Shown: positions 24,499-32,311, numbered from the stretch's first letter. The stretch is 34,097 nucleotides of DNA from JBGQDM01 sp041495845 (GCA_041495845.1 JBGQDM010000024.1:1-34097), one strand, 5' to 3'. Notes: generated by a model from the sequence alone, not told the origin. Program-made: numbers and translations.

Positions 24499-24801
24499 TT
24501 AGGCCCAGCTTGAGTTAATTCTCATCGGCATCTCTTGTGCGATACCACCATTGCTCGCTGAGAAAAAAATGACTGGAAGGTATCCACCAGAGCACAACTG
24601 TGCAACTGCGCTCCAGTCCGGCGGTGGTGAAATCACGCGGCTGTGCCAATTCATTCCCTCGGCCATCCAATTGTTGCGTAACTCCTCAAATGTTCTGTTG
24701 GCGTCGTGATAACCAAACTCAGTTCCACATGAAGGGCAGATGGTAAAGTCGGATGGCGGATGGCTGAGCCGCGGGTAGGCGCAAATAGGGCAGGTATACA
24801 C
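24499..24801 (-). CDS. Small zinc-ribbon protein of unknown function
   Basis: This 100-residue protein begins MYTCPICAYPRL, followed by ICPSCGTEFGYHDANRT. Two CxxC pairs 15-20 residues apart form a probable zinc ribbon. The C-terminal part has a helical segment (FEELRNNWMAEGMNWHS) and a hydrophobic end. Small zinc-ribbon proteins of this type occur widely as uncharacterised genes. Translation starts at a GTG preceded by a strong GGAGG seven nt upstream. It starts 13 nt after the stop of the toxin-like gene, so it could be that gene's immunity or partner protein. That is inference from position only. Confidence 0.68.
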   Translation of the reverse strand: MYTCPICAYPRLSHPPSDFTICPSCGTEFGYHDANRTFEELRNNWMAEGMNWHSRVISPPPDWSAVAQLCSGGYLPVIFFSASNGGIAQEMPMRINSSWA

Positions 24802-24814
24802 GTGTTCCCCTCCG

Positions 24815-25114
24815 TTACCGACATTTCGCTAGAAAATAGTCGAGATTGGACACATAGCCGTGAATCGCCGGGTCGGGCCTAAAATAGGTTGCAATTGTGT
24901 CATCCGCCCGCACGGATCCGTACTCCTGCGTCACCCTATCATATCGCGCCCGGCCCCCTTGGGGCCGTTGGCACTCTTCGGTGGTTGATCTCCGGGGATC
25001 ATTCATAAAGCCCTCCGCCAGAAGCAGGTACGCCTGTGCCGTTGTAACACCCTGAAACTCTTGGCCATGGTCCTCAAAATGTTGCTGAAGATCGGCGTCA
25101 TCTCTGAAAGGCAC
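24815..25114 (-). CDS. Small protein resembling a polymorphic-toxin nuclease tip
   Basis: This 99-residue protein has the patterns HFEDHGQEF (12-20), ARYDRVTQEYGSV (56-68) and TYFRPDPAIHGYVSNLDYF (76-94). From memory these recur in C-terminal tips of polymorphic or phage-encoded toxins, possibly of the barnase/EndoU-like fold group; I could not verify this. The start at the GTG 25114 is weak, with no evident ribosome-binding site. The frame stays open for 12 codons further upstream before a stop, without another good start. It may therefore be a free-standing domain or the remnant of a larger gene. It heads the three-gene cassette and is divergent from cinA. Confidence 0.5.
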   Translation of the reverse strand: MPFRDDADLQQHFEDHGQEFQGVTTAQAYLLLAEGFMNDPRRSTTEECQRPQGGRARYDRVTQEYGSVRADDTIATYFRPDPAIHGYVSNLDYFLAKCR

Positions 25115-25215
25115 GACGACAAAGCATACATGTGCCCTGCCACGGTTTCAACGAAGCTCCCCAGGCGAAGGTCCGGCAACCAATTCGCCAACCGCTGGCG
25201 TTATCATGGCTAGCT

Positions 25216-26457
25216 GTGAACGCCGAAACCATCGCCGTTGGCTCGGAGTTGCTGACTCCCTACCGCACCGACACGAACTCGCTCTACCTCACTGAAAAAC
25301 TGAACCAGCTGGGCGTGGACGTAGTTTTCAAGACCGTGGTCGGCGACCATCGTCCGCGGTTGACCTCCGCCGTTCGGCAGGCCTTGGAGCGGACCGAGAT
25401 TGTGATTGTGATGGGCGGGCTCGGGCCCACCGAGGACGATCTTTCCCGCGAGGCAGTGGCGGAAGCGTTGGGGCTGGAAATTCGGCGCGATCCGGAAATC
25501 GTGGCGCATCTCGAGAAGTGGTTTGCAGCGCGCAAAGCCAAGATGGCGCCCAACAATGCCAAGCAGGCGGATGTGCTGGCCGGGGCTGCGGTTTTACCGA
25601 ATTCTCGCGGCACCGCCCCGGGGCAGTGGATCGCGGGCAAGTATGAAGGGCGGGACCGCATCGTCATCCTGTTGCCCGGACCACCACCGGAGATGAAAGT
25701 AGTCTTCGAGCAGTGCTGGGAGCGGCTGCGGGCCAAAGTGCCGGTGCAAGTCATGGCCAGCAAGGTGCTCAAGGTCGCGATGATGGGCGAGTCGCAGTGC
25801 GATGCGCGGGTGGCTCCGATCTATGCGAAATACACGGATGTTGAGACCACGATTCTGGCGGGAGCAGGCGAGATTGAATTGCATCTCCGGGCCAAGGCGC
25901 CAACCGCCGGGGCTGCCCAGGAGCGCGTGGACAAGCTGGCCGGCGAGATCGAGGACGAGCTGGAAGAGTCGGTCTTTTCGACGAACGGCGAATCGCTGGA
26001 ACAGATTGTTGGCTACTATCTGCAGATGCGCGGGACAACGATCGCGGTAGCGGAATCGTGCACCGGCGGAATGCTGGGCGAGCGTATCACCGCCGTCGGT
26101 GGAAGCTCGCATTATTTTCGCGGCGGCGTGATTGCCTATTCCAACGAGCTCAAGACGCGGCTGGCGGATGTGCCCCCGTCGTTGATTGCGGAGTATGGGG
26201 CGGTAAGCCGCGAAGTGGCAGCGGCCTTGGCGGAAGGCATTCGCGAACGCTGCGCGGCCACGCTGGGCGTCGGCATTACCGGCGTGGCCGGACCAGCCGG
26301 AGGTACGCCGGAAAAACCAGTTGGGCTGGTGTTTCATGCGCTCGCCGATGAAGACGGAACGGATGTGGTGGAACGGCATTTCCCCGGCGACCGCCAGCGC
26401 GTTCGCCGCTTTGCCACCCAGCAGGCGCTCGATATGGTGCGCCGGAAGTTGATGTAG
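25216..26457 (+). CDS. cinA: CinA-family protein (competence/damage-inducible, nicotinamide-nucleotide amidase)
   Basis: This 413-residue two-domain protein has an N-terminal MoCF-binding-like domain (COG1058) opening with MNAETIAVGSELL and containing GGLGPTEDD (67-75) and LPGPPPEM. The C-terminal PncC domain starts near residue 270, with AESCTGG and catalytic Ser281, then GGVIAYSNELK and GVGITGVAGPAGGTPEKPVG. The PncC domain deamidates NMN in pyridine-nucleotide recycling; in full-length proteins the N-terminal domain may act as an ADP-ribose pyrophosphatase. The start is the GTG at 25216, which gives the standard family N-terminus. Upstream in-frame codons to 25132 do not resemble CinA. thpR follows 16 nt after the stop. 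Confidence 0.94.
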   Translation: MNAETIAVGSELLTPYRTDTNSLYLTEKLNQLGVDVVFKTVVGDHRPRLTSAVRQALERTEIVIVMGGLGPTEDDLSREAVAEALGLEIRRDPEIVAHLEKWFAARKAKMAPNNAKQADVLAGAAVLPNSRGTAPGQWIAGKYEGRDRIVILLPGPPPEMKVVFEQCWERLRAKVPVQVMASKVLKVAMMGESQCDARVAPIYAKYTDVETTILAGAGEIELHLRAKAPTAGAAQERVDKLAGEIEDELEESVFSTNGESLEQIVGYYLQMRGTTIAVAESCTGGMLGERITAVGGSSHYFRGGVIAYSNELKTRLADVPPSLIAEYGAVSREVAAALAEGIRERCAATLGVGITGVAGPAGGTPEKPVGLVFHALADEDGTDVVERHFPGDRQRVRRFATQQALDMVRRKLM

Positions 26458-26473
26458 GACGGTGCCGTGAACC

Positions 26474-27064
26474 ATGAGACTCTTCGTTGCTCTGGACATT
26501 GCGGACGAGATCCGGCGGCAGGTGGGAGGATTTCTGGAGGGCGTACGCGGGTTTGCCCCCGACGCGCGCTGGGTGCGGGCAGAGTCCTTGCACGTGACCC
26601 TGAAGTTTCTGGGCGAGCGGCCGGAGGCGGAACTGGCGCGGATTGAAACGGCGTTGGCGGAGATCCACAGCGCGGCGGTTGCGGTTAGTTTCCGCGGCCA
26701 CGGGTTCTTTCCCACCGCGCGCTCAGCGCGAGTGTTCTGGATCGGAGTGGAAGCAGGACCGGAACTGAAAGCGTTGGCGGCACAGGTGGACGGCGCCATG
26801 GCCGCACTGGGAGTGGAACCGGAGCGGCACGAATTCAGCCCGCATCTCACGCTGGCCCGCGGCGGGAGGGGTTCGGGTGTGCCACATTCCAGCCGCGGTA
26901 ACGTCCCCGACCTGCAATTTGAGCGTTTGCAGAAACGGGTCGGCACGTTGGCGCCGTTAGAATTCGGTACAATGACCGCCCCGGCGTTCCACCTGTTTGA
27001 GAGCAAGCTGGCGCCACGCGGGGCGCAGTATCGCAAGGTGAAAACCTTCGCACTGGAGAGGTGA
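26474..27064 (+). CDS. thpR: RNA 2',3'-cyclic phosphodiesterase (2'-5' RNA ligase family)
   Basis: This 196-residue 2H phosphoesterase has MRLFVALDI at the start and the two catalytic HxTL motifs: H40-V-T-L in ESLHVTLKFLGE and H124-L-T-L in FSPHLTLAR. The family opens 2',3'-cyclic phosphates in RNA and can join tRNA halves in vitro. It is probably co-transcribed with cinA, an arrangement found in many bacteria. The stop codon lies inside the left arm of a strong intrinsic terminator. Confidence 0.93.
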   Translation: MRLFVALDIADEIRRQVGGFLEGVRGFAPDARWVRAESLHVTLKFLGERPEAELARIETALAEIHSAAVAVSFRGHGFFPTARSARVFWIGVEAGPELKALAAQVDGAMAALGVEPERHEFSPHLTLARGGRGSGVPHSSRGNVPDLQFERLQKRVGTLAPLEFGTMTAPAFHLFESKLAPRGAQYRKVKTFALER

Positions 27065-27088
27065 GCGGCGCGCTGCTCGCTTTTTTTT
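27061..27088 (+). terminator. Intrinsic terminator overlapping the thpR stop
   Basis: Bases 27061-27068 pair with 27073-27080 (eight pairs including two G-T wobbles) around the loop CGCG. An uninterrupted run of eight T (27081-27088) follows. The TGA stop of thpR at 27062-27064 lies within the left arm. It should end the cinA-thpR transcript only 22 nt before the plsY start, so plsY would need its own promoter or depend on readthrough. Confidence 0.85.
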
Positions 27089-27110
27089 GTTTCACTGAAA
27101 TTTTCAACTG

Positions 27111-27713
27111 ATGCCTTTTTTCCTCACCGCCGTTCTGAGCTATCTGCTGGGCTCAATCCCGTTTGGCTATCTGTTGGTGCGGATGTTTCATGGGCAGGAC
27201 ATCCGGCAGACAGGCAGCGGCAACATTGGGGCAACGAATGTGGCGCGCCAGTCACCGCTCTTGGGCGTCGCCACGCTGGTCCTGGACGCGCTGAAAGGGT
27301 TGGCGGCCGTGGCGCTGACCCGCCACTTTGCCGGCGAGCAACAAGTGGGATTGATGGCGCTGGCAGCGCTGTTCGCCGTGATCGGGCATAGCTTTCCCGT
27401 GTGGCTGAGATTTCGCGGCGGCAAAGGCGTGGCCACCGGGCTCGGCGCGTTTCTGTGGATTGCGCCCAAGTCCATTCTGGTCATGGTGGGAATTTTCGCG
27501 GCGGTGGTGGCGCTTTCGCGCTACGTCTCGCTGGGATCGCTGGCCGCGGCGGTGAGCCTGCCGTTTCTGGCTTGGTGGCTCGACGGGCGGCATTCTCCCC
27601 GTGTGCTGCTGCTGCTGGGATTGGCCTCGGCCCTGATCATCCTGCGCCACCATCAGAATGTGCGCCGGCTGCTGGCGGGAACGGAATCCCGCCTGGGAGC
27701 GAAAAAGGCATGA
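27111..27713 (+). CDS. plsY: Glycerol-3-phosphate acyltransferase PlsY
   Basis: PlsY is a membrane enzyme that transfers acyl from acyl-phosphate to glycerol-3-phosphate, the first step of phospholipid synthesis. The 200-residue protein has the three PlsY motifs: SYLLGSIPFGYLL near the N-terminus, GSGNIGATNVAR (about 36-47) and RFRGGKGVATG (about 102-112). Five hydrophobic segments fit the known topology. The stop overlaps the gpsA ATG by four bases (ATGA), so the acyltransferase and the enzyme making its acceptor substrate are coupled. The Shine-Dalgarno before the ATG is poor. A partner PlsX is not in the window. Confidence 0.95.
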   Translation: MPFFLTAVLSYLLGSIPFGYLLVRMFHGQDIRQTGSGNIGATNVARQSPLLGVATLVLDALKGLAAVALTRHFAGEQQVGLMALAALFAVIGHSFPVWLRFRGGKGVATGLGAFLWIAPKSILVMVGIFAAVVALSRYVSLGSLAAAVSLPFLAWWLDGRHSPRVLLLLGLASALIILRHHQNVRRLLAGTESRLGAKKA

Positions 27714-28726
27714 GCGAGATCGCGGTGATTGGCGCGGGAGCGTGGGGCACAGCACTCGCCATTGTGCTTGGACGGCGAGGCACACATCGCGTACGGCTGT
27801 GGGCCCGGGAGCGCGAGGTGTGCGGGCAGATCACGGAGCAGCGGCGGAACTTGCAATTCCTGCCCGACGCCATCATTCCCCAGACCGTGGAAGTGACCAA
27901 CGACCTGCATGCGGCGTTGCGCGGGGTGCGGATCGTGGTCAGCGTGATGCCTTCGCAGCACTGCCGGCGGCTCTTCGGCGAGATGAGCGGGACGCTGGAA
28001 CCGGGAACGCTGGTGGTGAGCGCCACCAAGGGACTGGAAGAAACCTCCCTGCTGCGCATGAGCGAAGTGATCGCACAGGTGTCGCCCGGAGTGCGGCTGG
28101 GTGTGCTCAGCGGGCCGTCATTCGCGCTGGAAGTGGCGCGTGGCGACCCGACGGCAGTCACCGTAGCTTCGCGCGATGCGGAACTTGGGCAGTTGGTGCA
28201 ACAGGAATTCAACGACGCCTCGTTTCGCGTCTACACCAACGACGACGTGGCCGGAGTGGAATTGGGCGGAGCGCTGAAAAACGTGATCGCGATCGCCGCC
28301 GGTGTGTGCGCCGGCCTGGGCTTGGGACACAACACGGTGGCAGCGCTGATCACGCGCGGCTTGGCGGAGATGACGCGCCTCGTGACCGCCAGCGGCGGAC
28401 GCCAGGAAACCATGGCCGGACTGGCTGGACTCGGCGACCTGGTGCTGACCTGTACCGGCGGCCTCTCGCGCAACCGGACAGTGGGCGTGGAGCTGGGCCG
28501 CGGGCGTAAGTTGCCCGAGATCATCGCCGGCATGCGCGGAAGTGTGGCCGAAGGCGTTTTCACCACCCGCGCAGCCGTTGGGCTGGCGGAGCGGCATGGC
28601 GTGGAGATGCCCATCACCCAGGAGATGCACGCGATTCTGCATCAAGGCAAAGCGCCGCGTGACGCCATTCAAGACCTGATGACCCGCCCCGCCACCCGCG
28701 AGGTGCGTGCCCCGGCGCCCCGTTAG
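27710..28726 (+). CDS. gpsA: Glycerol-3-phosphate dehydrogenase [NAD(P)+]
   Basis: GpsA reduces dihydroxyacetone phosphate to sn-glycerol-3-phosphate for phospholipid synthesis. The 338-residue protein has the nucleotide motif GAGAWGTALA (about 8-17), GPSFALEVARGDPTAV and VELGGALKNVIAIAAGV with the catalytic lysine. GLGLGHNTVAALITRGL and GDLVLTCTGGLSRNR follow. It starts within the plsY stop (ATGA overlap), so the translation start is well fixed even though the frame is open far upstream. It makes the acceptor used by PlsY. Confidence 0.96.
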   Translation: MSEIAVIGAGAWGTALAIVLGRRGTHRVRLWAREREVCGQITEQRRNLQFLPDAIIPQTVEVTNDLHAALRGVRIVVSVMPSQHCRRLFGEMSGTLEPGTLVVSATKGLEETSLLRMSEVIAQVSPGVRLGVLSGPSFALEVARGDPTAVTVASRDAELGQLVQQEFNDASFRVYTNDDVAGVELGGALKNVIAIAAGVCAGLGLGHNTVAALITRGLAEMTRLVTASGGRQETMAGLAGLGDLVLTCTGGLSRNRTVGVELGRGRKLPEIIAGMRGSVAEGVFTTRAAVGLAERHGVEMPITQEMHAILHQGKAPRDAIQDLMTRPATREVRAPAPR

Positions 28727-29027
28727 ACCTCTGGGCACCGCGCCGGAAGCCAGCGCCAGCCGTGGGCGGTCACAGGGATTCGTGATCACAGTCACTTCCA
28801 GCGATCGGTACCAGAACTATGCTGACTCCAACTTCATAACCCCGATTCATCCCCTGATACCGGGCGCCGTGCCTTCATCCTTACCTAACCGGAGGCCACG
28901 GCGCCTTCACCTTTCTCAGCAACAAAGCCCAGCACCGCAGGCACCTGCCTTGTAGTACTTCGGTAACCCGGTAACCCCCCGAGTGATCTCACAACCGGTG
29001 CCCCAACGGCAGTAAAATCCAGCAGAG
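28727..29027 (+). other. Intergenic region with a strong inverted repeat before the HD-GYP gene
   Basis: This 301-nt stretch holds no convincing gene. Its main feature is a perfect 9-bp inverted repeat, GGCGCCGTG (28863-28871) with CACGGCGCC (28897-28905), around a 25-nt loop. A short palindrome, GCAGG-CA-CCTGC, lies at about 28938-28949, and CGGTAACC is nearly repeated in tandem near 28960-28977. There is no U-tract after the main hairpin, so it is not a standard terminator. It could be a structured leader, a small RNA or a protein-binding site. I could not match it to a known riboswitch. Confidence 0.4.
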
Positions 29028-30878
29028 TTGCTGCGCCGCTGCCCCCATCCGGAGCGGCCTTCCGGCGAACGCTTGCAGATTCGATTACCCATTCCGACGC
29101 GGGTTCCCATCCTCTACGTGATCCTCGGCGTGTTGCTGACGATCAGCGTGGTGCCCATGTATTTCTATTCCACGCGGGTGGAAGCAATCAACCGCGACCG
29201 CCTGAAAACCAACGAAATGCTGCTGCAGAACACAGTGACCCGGTCGCTGGCGGAAGACATTTCACAGCGCCAGGAAGCCGTGCGCATGATGCTGTCGAAC
29301 CTTTCGTCGGCCATCCAAGTGGCGAGCGGTGGCGACATTGCCGGCAAGCACGTCGAGTCGCCCGAGCTAAGAGCGTTGTTGGAAAATTTTGTTTCCTCTT
29401 CGAACGACCTGGCGTATGCCACGCTCCTCAACGGCGAAGCCAAAGGCGTTTCCGCTGGACGGATTGCTCCCGATGCATTTCTGCAACGCGAGTTGGAACA
29501 CGCCTATGCGGCGGCGCGCGAGGGACGTGCTTATTCCGGACAGACGTTGACTCTGGGCAGCGGGCACGAGGCGCGCACGGTCATGGTGGTGAGTTCGCCA
29601 ATCAGCTATGGCGGACGTTTTCTGGGCATCATTGCCTGCGTCGAAGACTTGCAATATCTGGTGCAGCGGTTGCGGGAGACCAGCGGCGGCGGGCTGATGA
29701 CCTACGTGGTGGACAGCCAGGGGCGGCTGGTGGCTTCGGCCAGTCCCGAATATGCCACCGGGCAGGACATGAAGACGATCGAGATCGTGCGCAACTTTGT
29801 CGATGGCGGCGGCAAGGCGCAGTTGGTGGCGACAAAGGAATTCGAGATTGTCGAAAATCAGCGGCCCGTCGAAATGCTGGGCACGTATAGCCCGGTGCGC
29901 ACCCTGGACTGGGCAGTGATGGTGCAGAAGCCGCAACACGAGGCGTATCGCGGCGTCTACGAAATGCAGCGGGCAGCGCGTATGCTGGCGCTGATGGCGG
30001 TGCTGCTGAGCATTGTGGTCAGCATTTTTTCAGCGCGCCGGATTATCAATCCGCTGGCCGTGCTGACCGAAACCAGCCGCGCCATTGCCCGCGGAGATTT
30101 TTCCCAACGCGTGAAGGTGCACAGCCGGACCGAGTTTGGTGAACTGGCAACCACCTTCAACACCATGTCGGAGGAGCTGGAGCATTTCGTCGAAGACCTG
30201 AAACGGGCGGCGGATGAAAATCATGAACTCTTTTTCAATTCCATCCAGATGCTGGCCGGAGCGGTCGACGAAAAGGACCCCTACACCCGCGGTCACTCCG
30301 ACCGTGTGACCCGATACTCGGTGATGATTGCGCAGGAAATGGGACTGCCGGAAGCGATGATCGAGACCGTGCGCATCTCCGCCCAGCTGCACGATGTGGG
30401 CAAGATCGGCATTGAAGACCGCATCCTGAAAAAACCCGGTGCGCTGACGCCGGAAGAATTTGAAGTCATGAAGACGCACACCACCAAGGGCGCAAATATC
30501 CTGCGGCCGGTGCCGCAACTGGCAGAGATGTTGCCGGGAATCGAGTTGCACCACGAGTCGCTGGACGGACGCGGCTATCCCTTTGGCTTGAAGGGCGATC
30601 AGATTCCGCTGCTGCCGCGCATCATCGCGGTCGCGGACACATTTGATGCGGTCACGACCAACCGGCCGTATCAGCAGGCGCATGATCCGGTGGAAGCACT
30701 GCGCATCCTGCATGCGCTGGTGGGCAAGCGCCTGGACCCAATCGCCGTCGAGGCATTTACTCGCGTATTCGAGCGCGGTGAGATCCGGGTTCCGCGGAGA
30801 AACGCGACCGCGCCCGCCACCCCAGCCCCACCCCCAGAAACGCCCGTTCCCGGAGCACTGGCGGCATCGCCGGTGTAG
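29028..30878 (+). CDS. Membrane HD-GYP phosphodiesterase with extracytoplasmic sensor and HAMP
   Basis: This protein of about 616 residues should hydrolyse cyclic di-GMP. A first membrane helix at about 26-46 and a second at about 319-336 frame an extracytoplasmic dCACHE-like sensor. A HAMP domain follows (340-392, INPLAVLTETSRAIARGDF). The HD-GYP domain shows H423 in RGHSDR, the HD pair H455-D456 in QLHDVGKIG, HH at 508-509 and GYP in DGRGYPFG (513-520), so the catalytic set is intact. A proline/alanine-rich tail ends the protein. No ATG precedes the first helix; I use the TTG at 29028, but the TTG at 29073 is equally possible. It stands alone between gpsA and ftsY. Confidence 0.88.
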   Translation: MLRRCPHPERPSGERLQIRLPIPTRVPILYVILGVLLTISVVPMYFYSTRVEAINRDRLKTNEMLLQNTVTRSLAEDISQRQEAVRMMLSNLSSAIQVASGGDIAGKHVESPELRALLENFVSSSNDLAYATLLNGEAKGVSAGRIAPDAFLQRELEHAYAAAREGRAYSGQTLTLGSGHEARTVMVVSSPISYGGRFLGIIACVEDLQYLVQRLRETSGGGLMTYVVDSQGRLVASASPEYATGQDMKTIEIVRNFVDGGGKAQLVATKEFEIVENQRPVEMLGTYSPVRTLDWAVMVQKPQHEAYRGVYEMQRAARMLALMAVLLSIVVSIFSARRIINPLAVLTETSRAIARGDFSQRVKVHSRTEFGELATTFNTMSEELEHFVEDLKRAADENHELFFNSIQMLAGAVDEKDPYTRGHSDRVTRYSVMIAQEMGLPEAMIETVRISAQLHDVGKIGIEDRILKKPGALTPEEFEVMKTHTTKGANILRPVPQLAEMLPGIELHHESLDGRGYPFGLKGDQIPLLPRIIAVADTFDAVTTNRPYQQAHDPVEALRILHALVGKRLDPIAVEAFTRVFERGEIRVPRRNATAPATPAPPPETPVPGALAASPV

Positions 30879-31022
30879 GCCGCGCCGGTATGCTGCCCGG
30901 GTGACTGGTGATCCTGAGCGGAGAGAACCACCTCTGTACTTTGCCGGGGAGTGCATTGCAGATGACAGCCTTCTCGCCGCCAACGTTCCACCAATCGCCC
31001 CGCGTCCTCCGGCCCTGCCCGA

Positions 31023-31028
31023 TATAAT
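31023..31028 (+). promoter_or_regulatory. Candidate -10 element directly before ftsY
   Basis: A perfect TATAAT lies ten nt upstream of the ftsY ATG, in GATATAATCCC. A start about seven nt downstream would give an almost leaderless transcript. No good -35 is seen upstream. The same eleven bases precede eno. Confidence 0.4.
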
Positions 31029-31038
31029 CCCTTCAGTC

Positions 31039-31995
31039 ATGATTCAAACTTTGTTTGGTTCGACAGAAGAATCGAAAAAACCGGGCCTGTTCGAGCGCAT
31101 GAAGCAGGCGGTGACGCGCACCCGCGAGAACCTGAGTGAGCGCATTGAAGCGGTAGTCGCATTCACCAAAGAGATTGACCGGGACACGCTGGATGCGCTC
31201 GAAGCCACGCTCATCGGCGCCGACCTGGGCATGACCACCACGCACGAGGTGCTGGCTACGTTGCGCGAAAAAGCTGATCGTAAGCAGATCAAGGATGGTG
31301 AAGAACTGAAGCGGCTGCTCAAAGAAGAAATTTACGCCATCCTGATGCGGAGTGGCGGACCGGCAGTGGCACGTGTGGAAAGCGGTCCGGAAGTGATTCT
31401 GATTGTGGGCGTGAATGGGACGGGCAAGACGACAACCATCGGCAAGCTGGCGCACGCGTTCCGCAGCGAAGGAAAAAAAGTCTTGCTCTGCGCCGCCGAC
31501 ACGTTTCGCGCGGCTGCCATTGAGCAACTGCAAATTTGGGGCGAGCGCACCGGCACCGAAGTGATTCGCACCCGGCCCGGAGGCGACCCGGCTGCGGTGT
31601 TGTTTGATGCGTTGCAAGCGGCCAGCGCGCGCCAGATGGACTACGTGATTGTGGACACGGCGGGACGCTTGCACACGAAAACCAATCTGATGGCGGAACT
31701 GGAAAAAATGAAACGCACGGCGCAACGCATCATCCCCGGAGCGCCGCATGAAGTACTGCTGGTGATGGATGCGACTACCGGGCAGAATGGCCTGCAGCAG
31801 GCCCGGCAGTTTACCCAATCGGCCGGGGTGACCGGGATCGTGCTGGCCAAGCTGGACGGAACCGCGAAGGGCGGGGTAGTGGTTGCGATCGCGCGTGAAC
31901 TGGGTGTGCCGGTACGTTATGTCGGCGTGGGAGAACAGGCCGGCGATCTGCTGCCGTTTGATGCGCGCGAGTTTGTGGATTCGTTGTTCCTGTAG
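31039..31995 (+). CDS. ftsY: Signal recognition particle receptor FtsY
   Basis: FtsY is the GTPase that docks ribosome-SRP complexes at the inner membrane. The 318-residue protein has the helical N domain and then the G domain: G1 GVNGTGKT (124-131), DTFRAAA, G3 DTAGRLHTK (206-214), G4 AKLDGTAKGG (270-279) and GVGEQAGDLLPF near the end. The long acidic A domain of E. coli FtsY is missing, as in many compact FtsY proteins; only about 20 residues precede the N domain. I start at the ATG at 31039; the frame is open upstream but overlaps the HD-GYP gene in another frame. Confidence 0.95.
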   Translation: MIQTLFGSTEESKKPGLFERMKQAVTRTRENLSERIEAVVAFTKEIDRDTLDALEATLIGADLGMTTTHEVLATLREKADRKQIKDGEELKRLLKEEIYAILMRSGGPAVARVESGPEVILIVGVNGTGKTTTIGKLAHAFRSEGKKVLLCAADTFRAAAIEQLQIWGERTGTEVIRTRPGGDPAAVLFDALQAASARQMDYVIVDTAGRLHTKTNLMAELEKMKRTAQRIIPGAPHEVLLVMDATTGQNGLQQARQFTQSAGVTGIVLAKLDGTAKGGVVVAIARELGVPVRYVGVGEQAGDLLPFDAREFVDSLFL

Positions 31996-32039
31996 AAAAA
32001 CTAATCACGAAGACCACGAAGGTCTGGACGGGATCGTGC

Positions 32040-32249
32040 ATGAACAAACGAGAGGTAACCCGACGATCTTGGACGCGACGTATCGCAGATTTTTTGCGCC
32101 GTGTATCAGGCGGCAGGCGCGAACCGGAGAGGCCGGGTGACCCGCTCGCTTACCGCATGGCGCCAGTGCGATGGGGGCCCAAGGGTAAAAGCGGAGCTGC
32201 AGCCGTGGCCGAGCCAGAGGACGAGATGAACTCCTTCCCGCAGCGGTGA
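32040..32249 (+). CDS. Possible small basic protein of unknown function
   Basis: A 69-residue open frame lies between ftsY and ribD. It is very basic at the N-terminus (MNKREVTRRSWTRRIADFLR) and has a more ordered second half with DPLAYRMAPVRWGPKGKSG followed by AAAVAEPEDE. GGGA lies six to nine nt before the ATG. It has no recognised family and could be a chance frame. The 316-nt gap contains no other gene. Confidence 0.35.
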   Translation: MNKREVTRRSWTRRIADFLRRVSGGRREPERPGDPLAYRMAPVRWGPKGKSGAAAVAEPEDEMNSFPQR

Positions 32250-32252
32250 TGG

Positions 32253-32281
32253 TGGACAATCACAAATGCGTTCCATATTGA
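32253..32281 (+). promoter_or_regulatory. Possible ribD promoter
   Basis: TGGACA (32253-32258) is followed after 17 bases by TATTGA (32276-32281). Transcription from near 32288 would leave a leader of about 24 nt, including the GGAG site of ribD. The -10 is a poor match. No FMN riboswitch fits into such a short leader. Confidence 0.3.
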
Positions 32282-32311
32282 TCTTCTCCTTGCGGTTCCC
32301 GGAGCCAGGTT

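Noticed and set aside
25594..27036. Long minus-strand open frame across cinA and thpR
   Set aside because: Both plus-strand genes have full catalytic motifs; the minus-strand translation is low-complexity.
28727..29027. Cyclic di-GMP (GEMM) riboswitch before the HD-GYP gene
   Set aside because: I could not align the conserved GEMM core with either strand. Only an unclassified hairpin remains.
31996..32039. Short tandem motif CACGAAGAC-CACGAAGGT after ftsY
   Set aside because: There are only two imperfect copies. This is a common intergenic word, not a repeat array.
32250..32311. FMN riboswitch before ribD
   Set aside because: The leader is too short and none of the conserved RFN elements is present.
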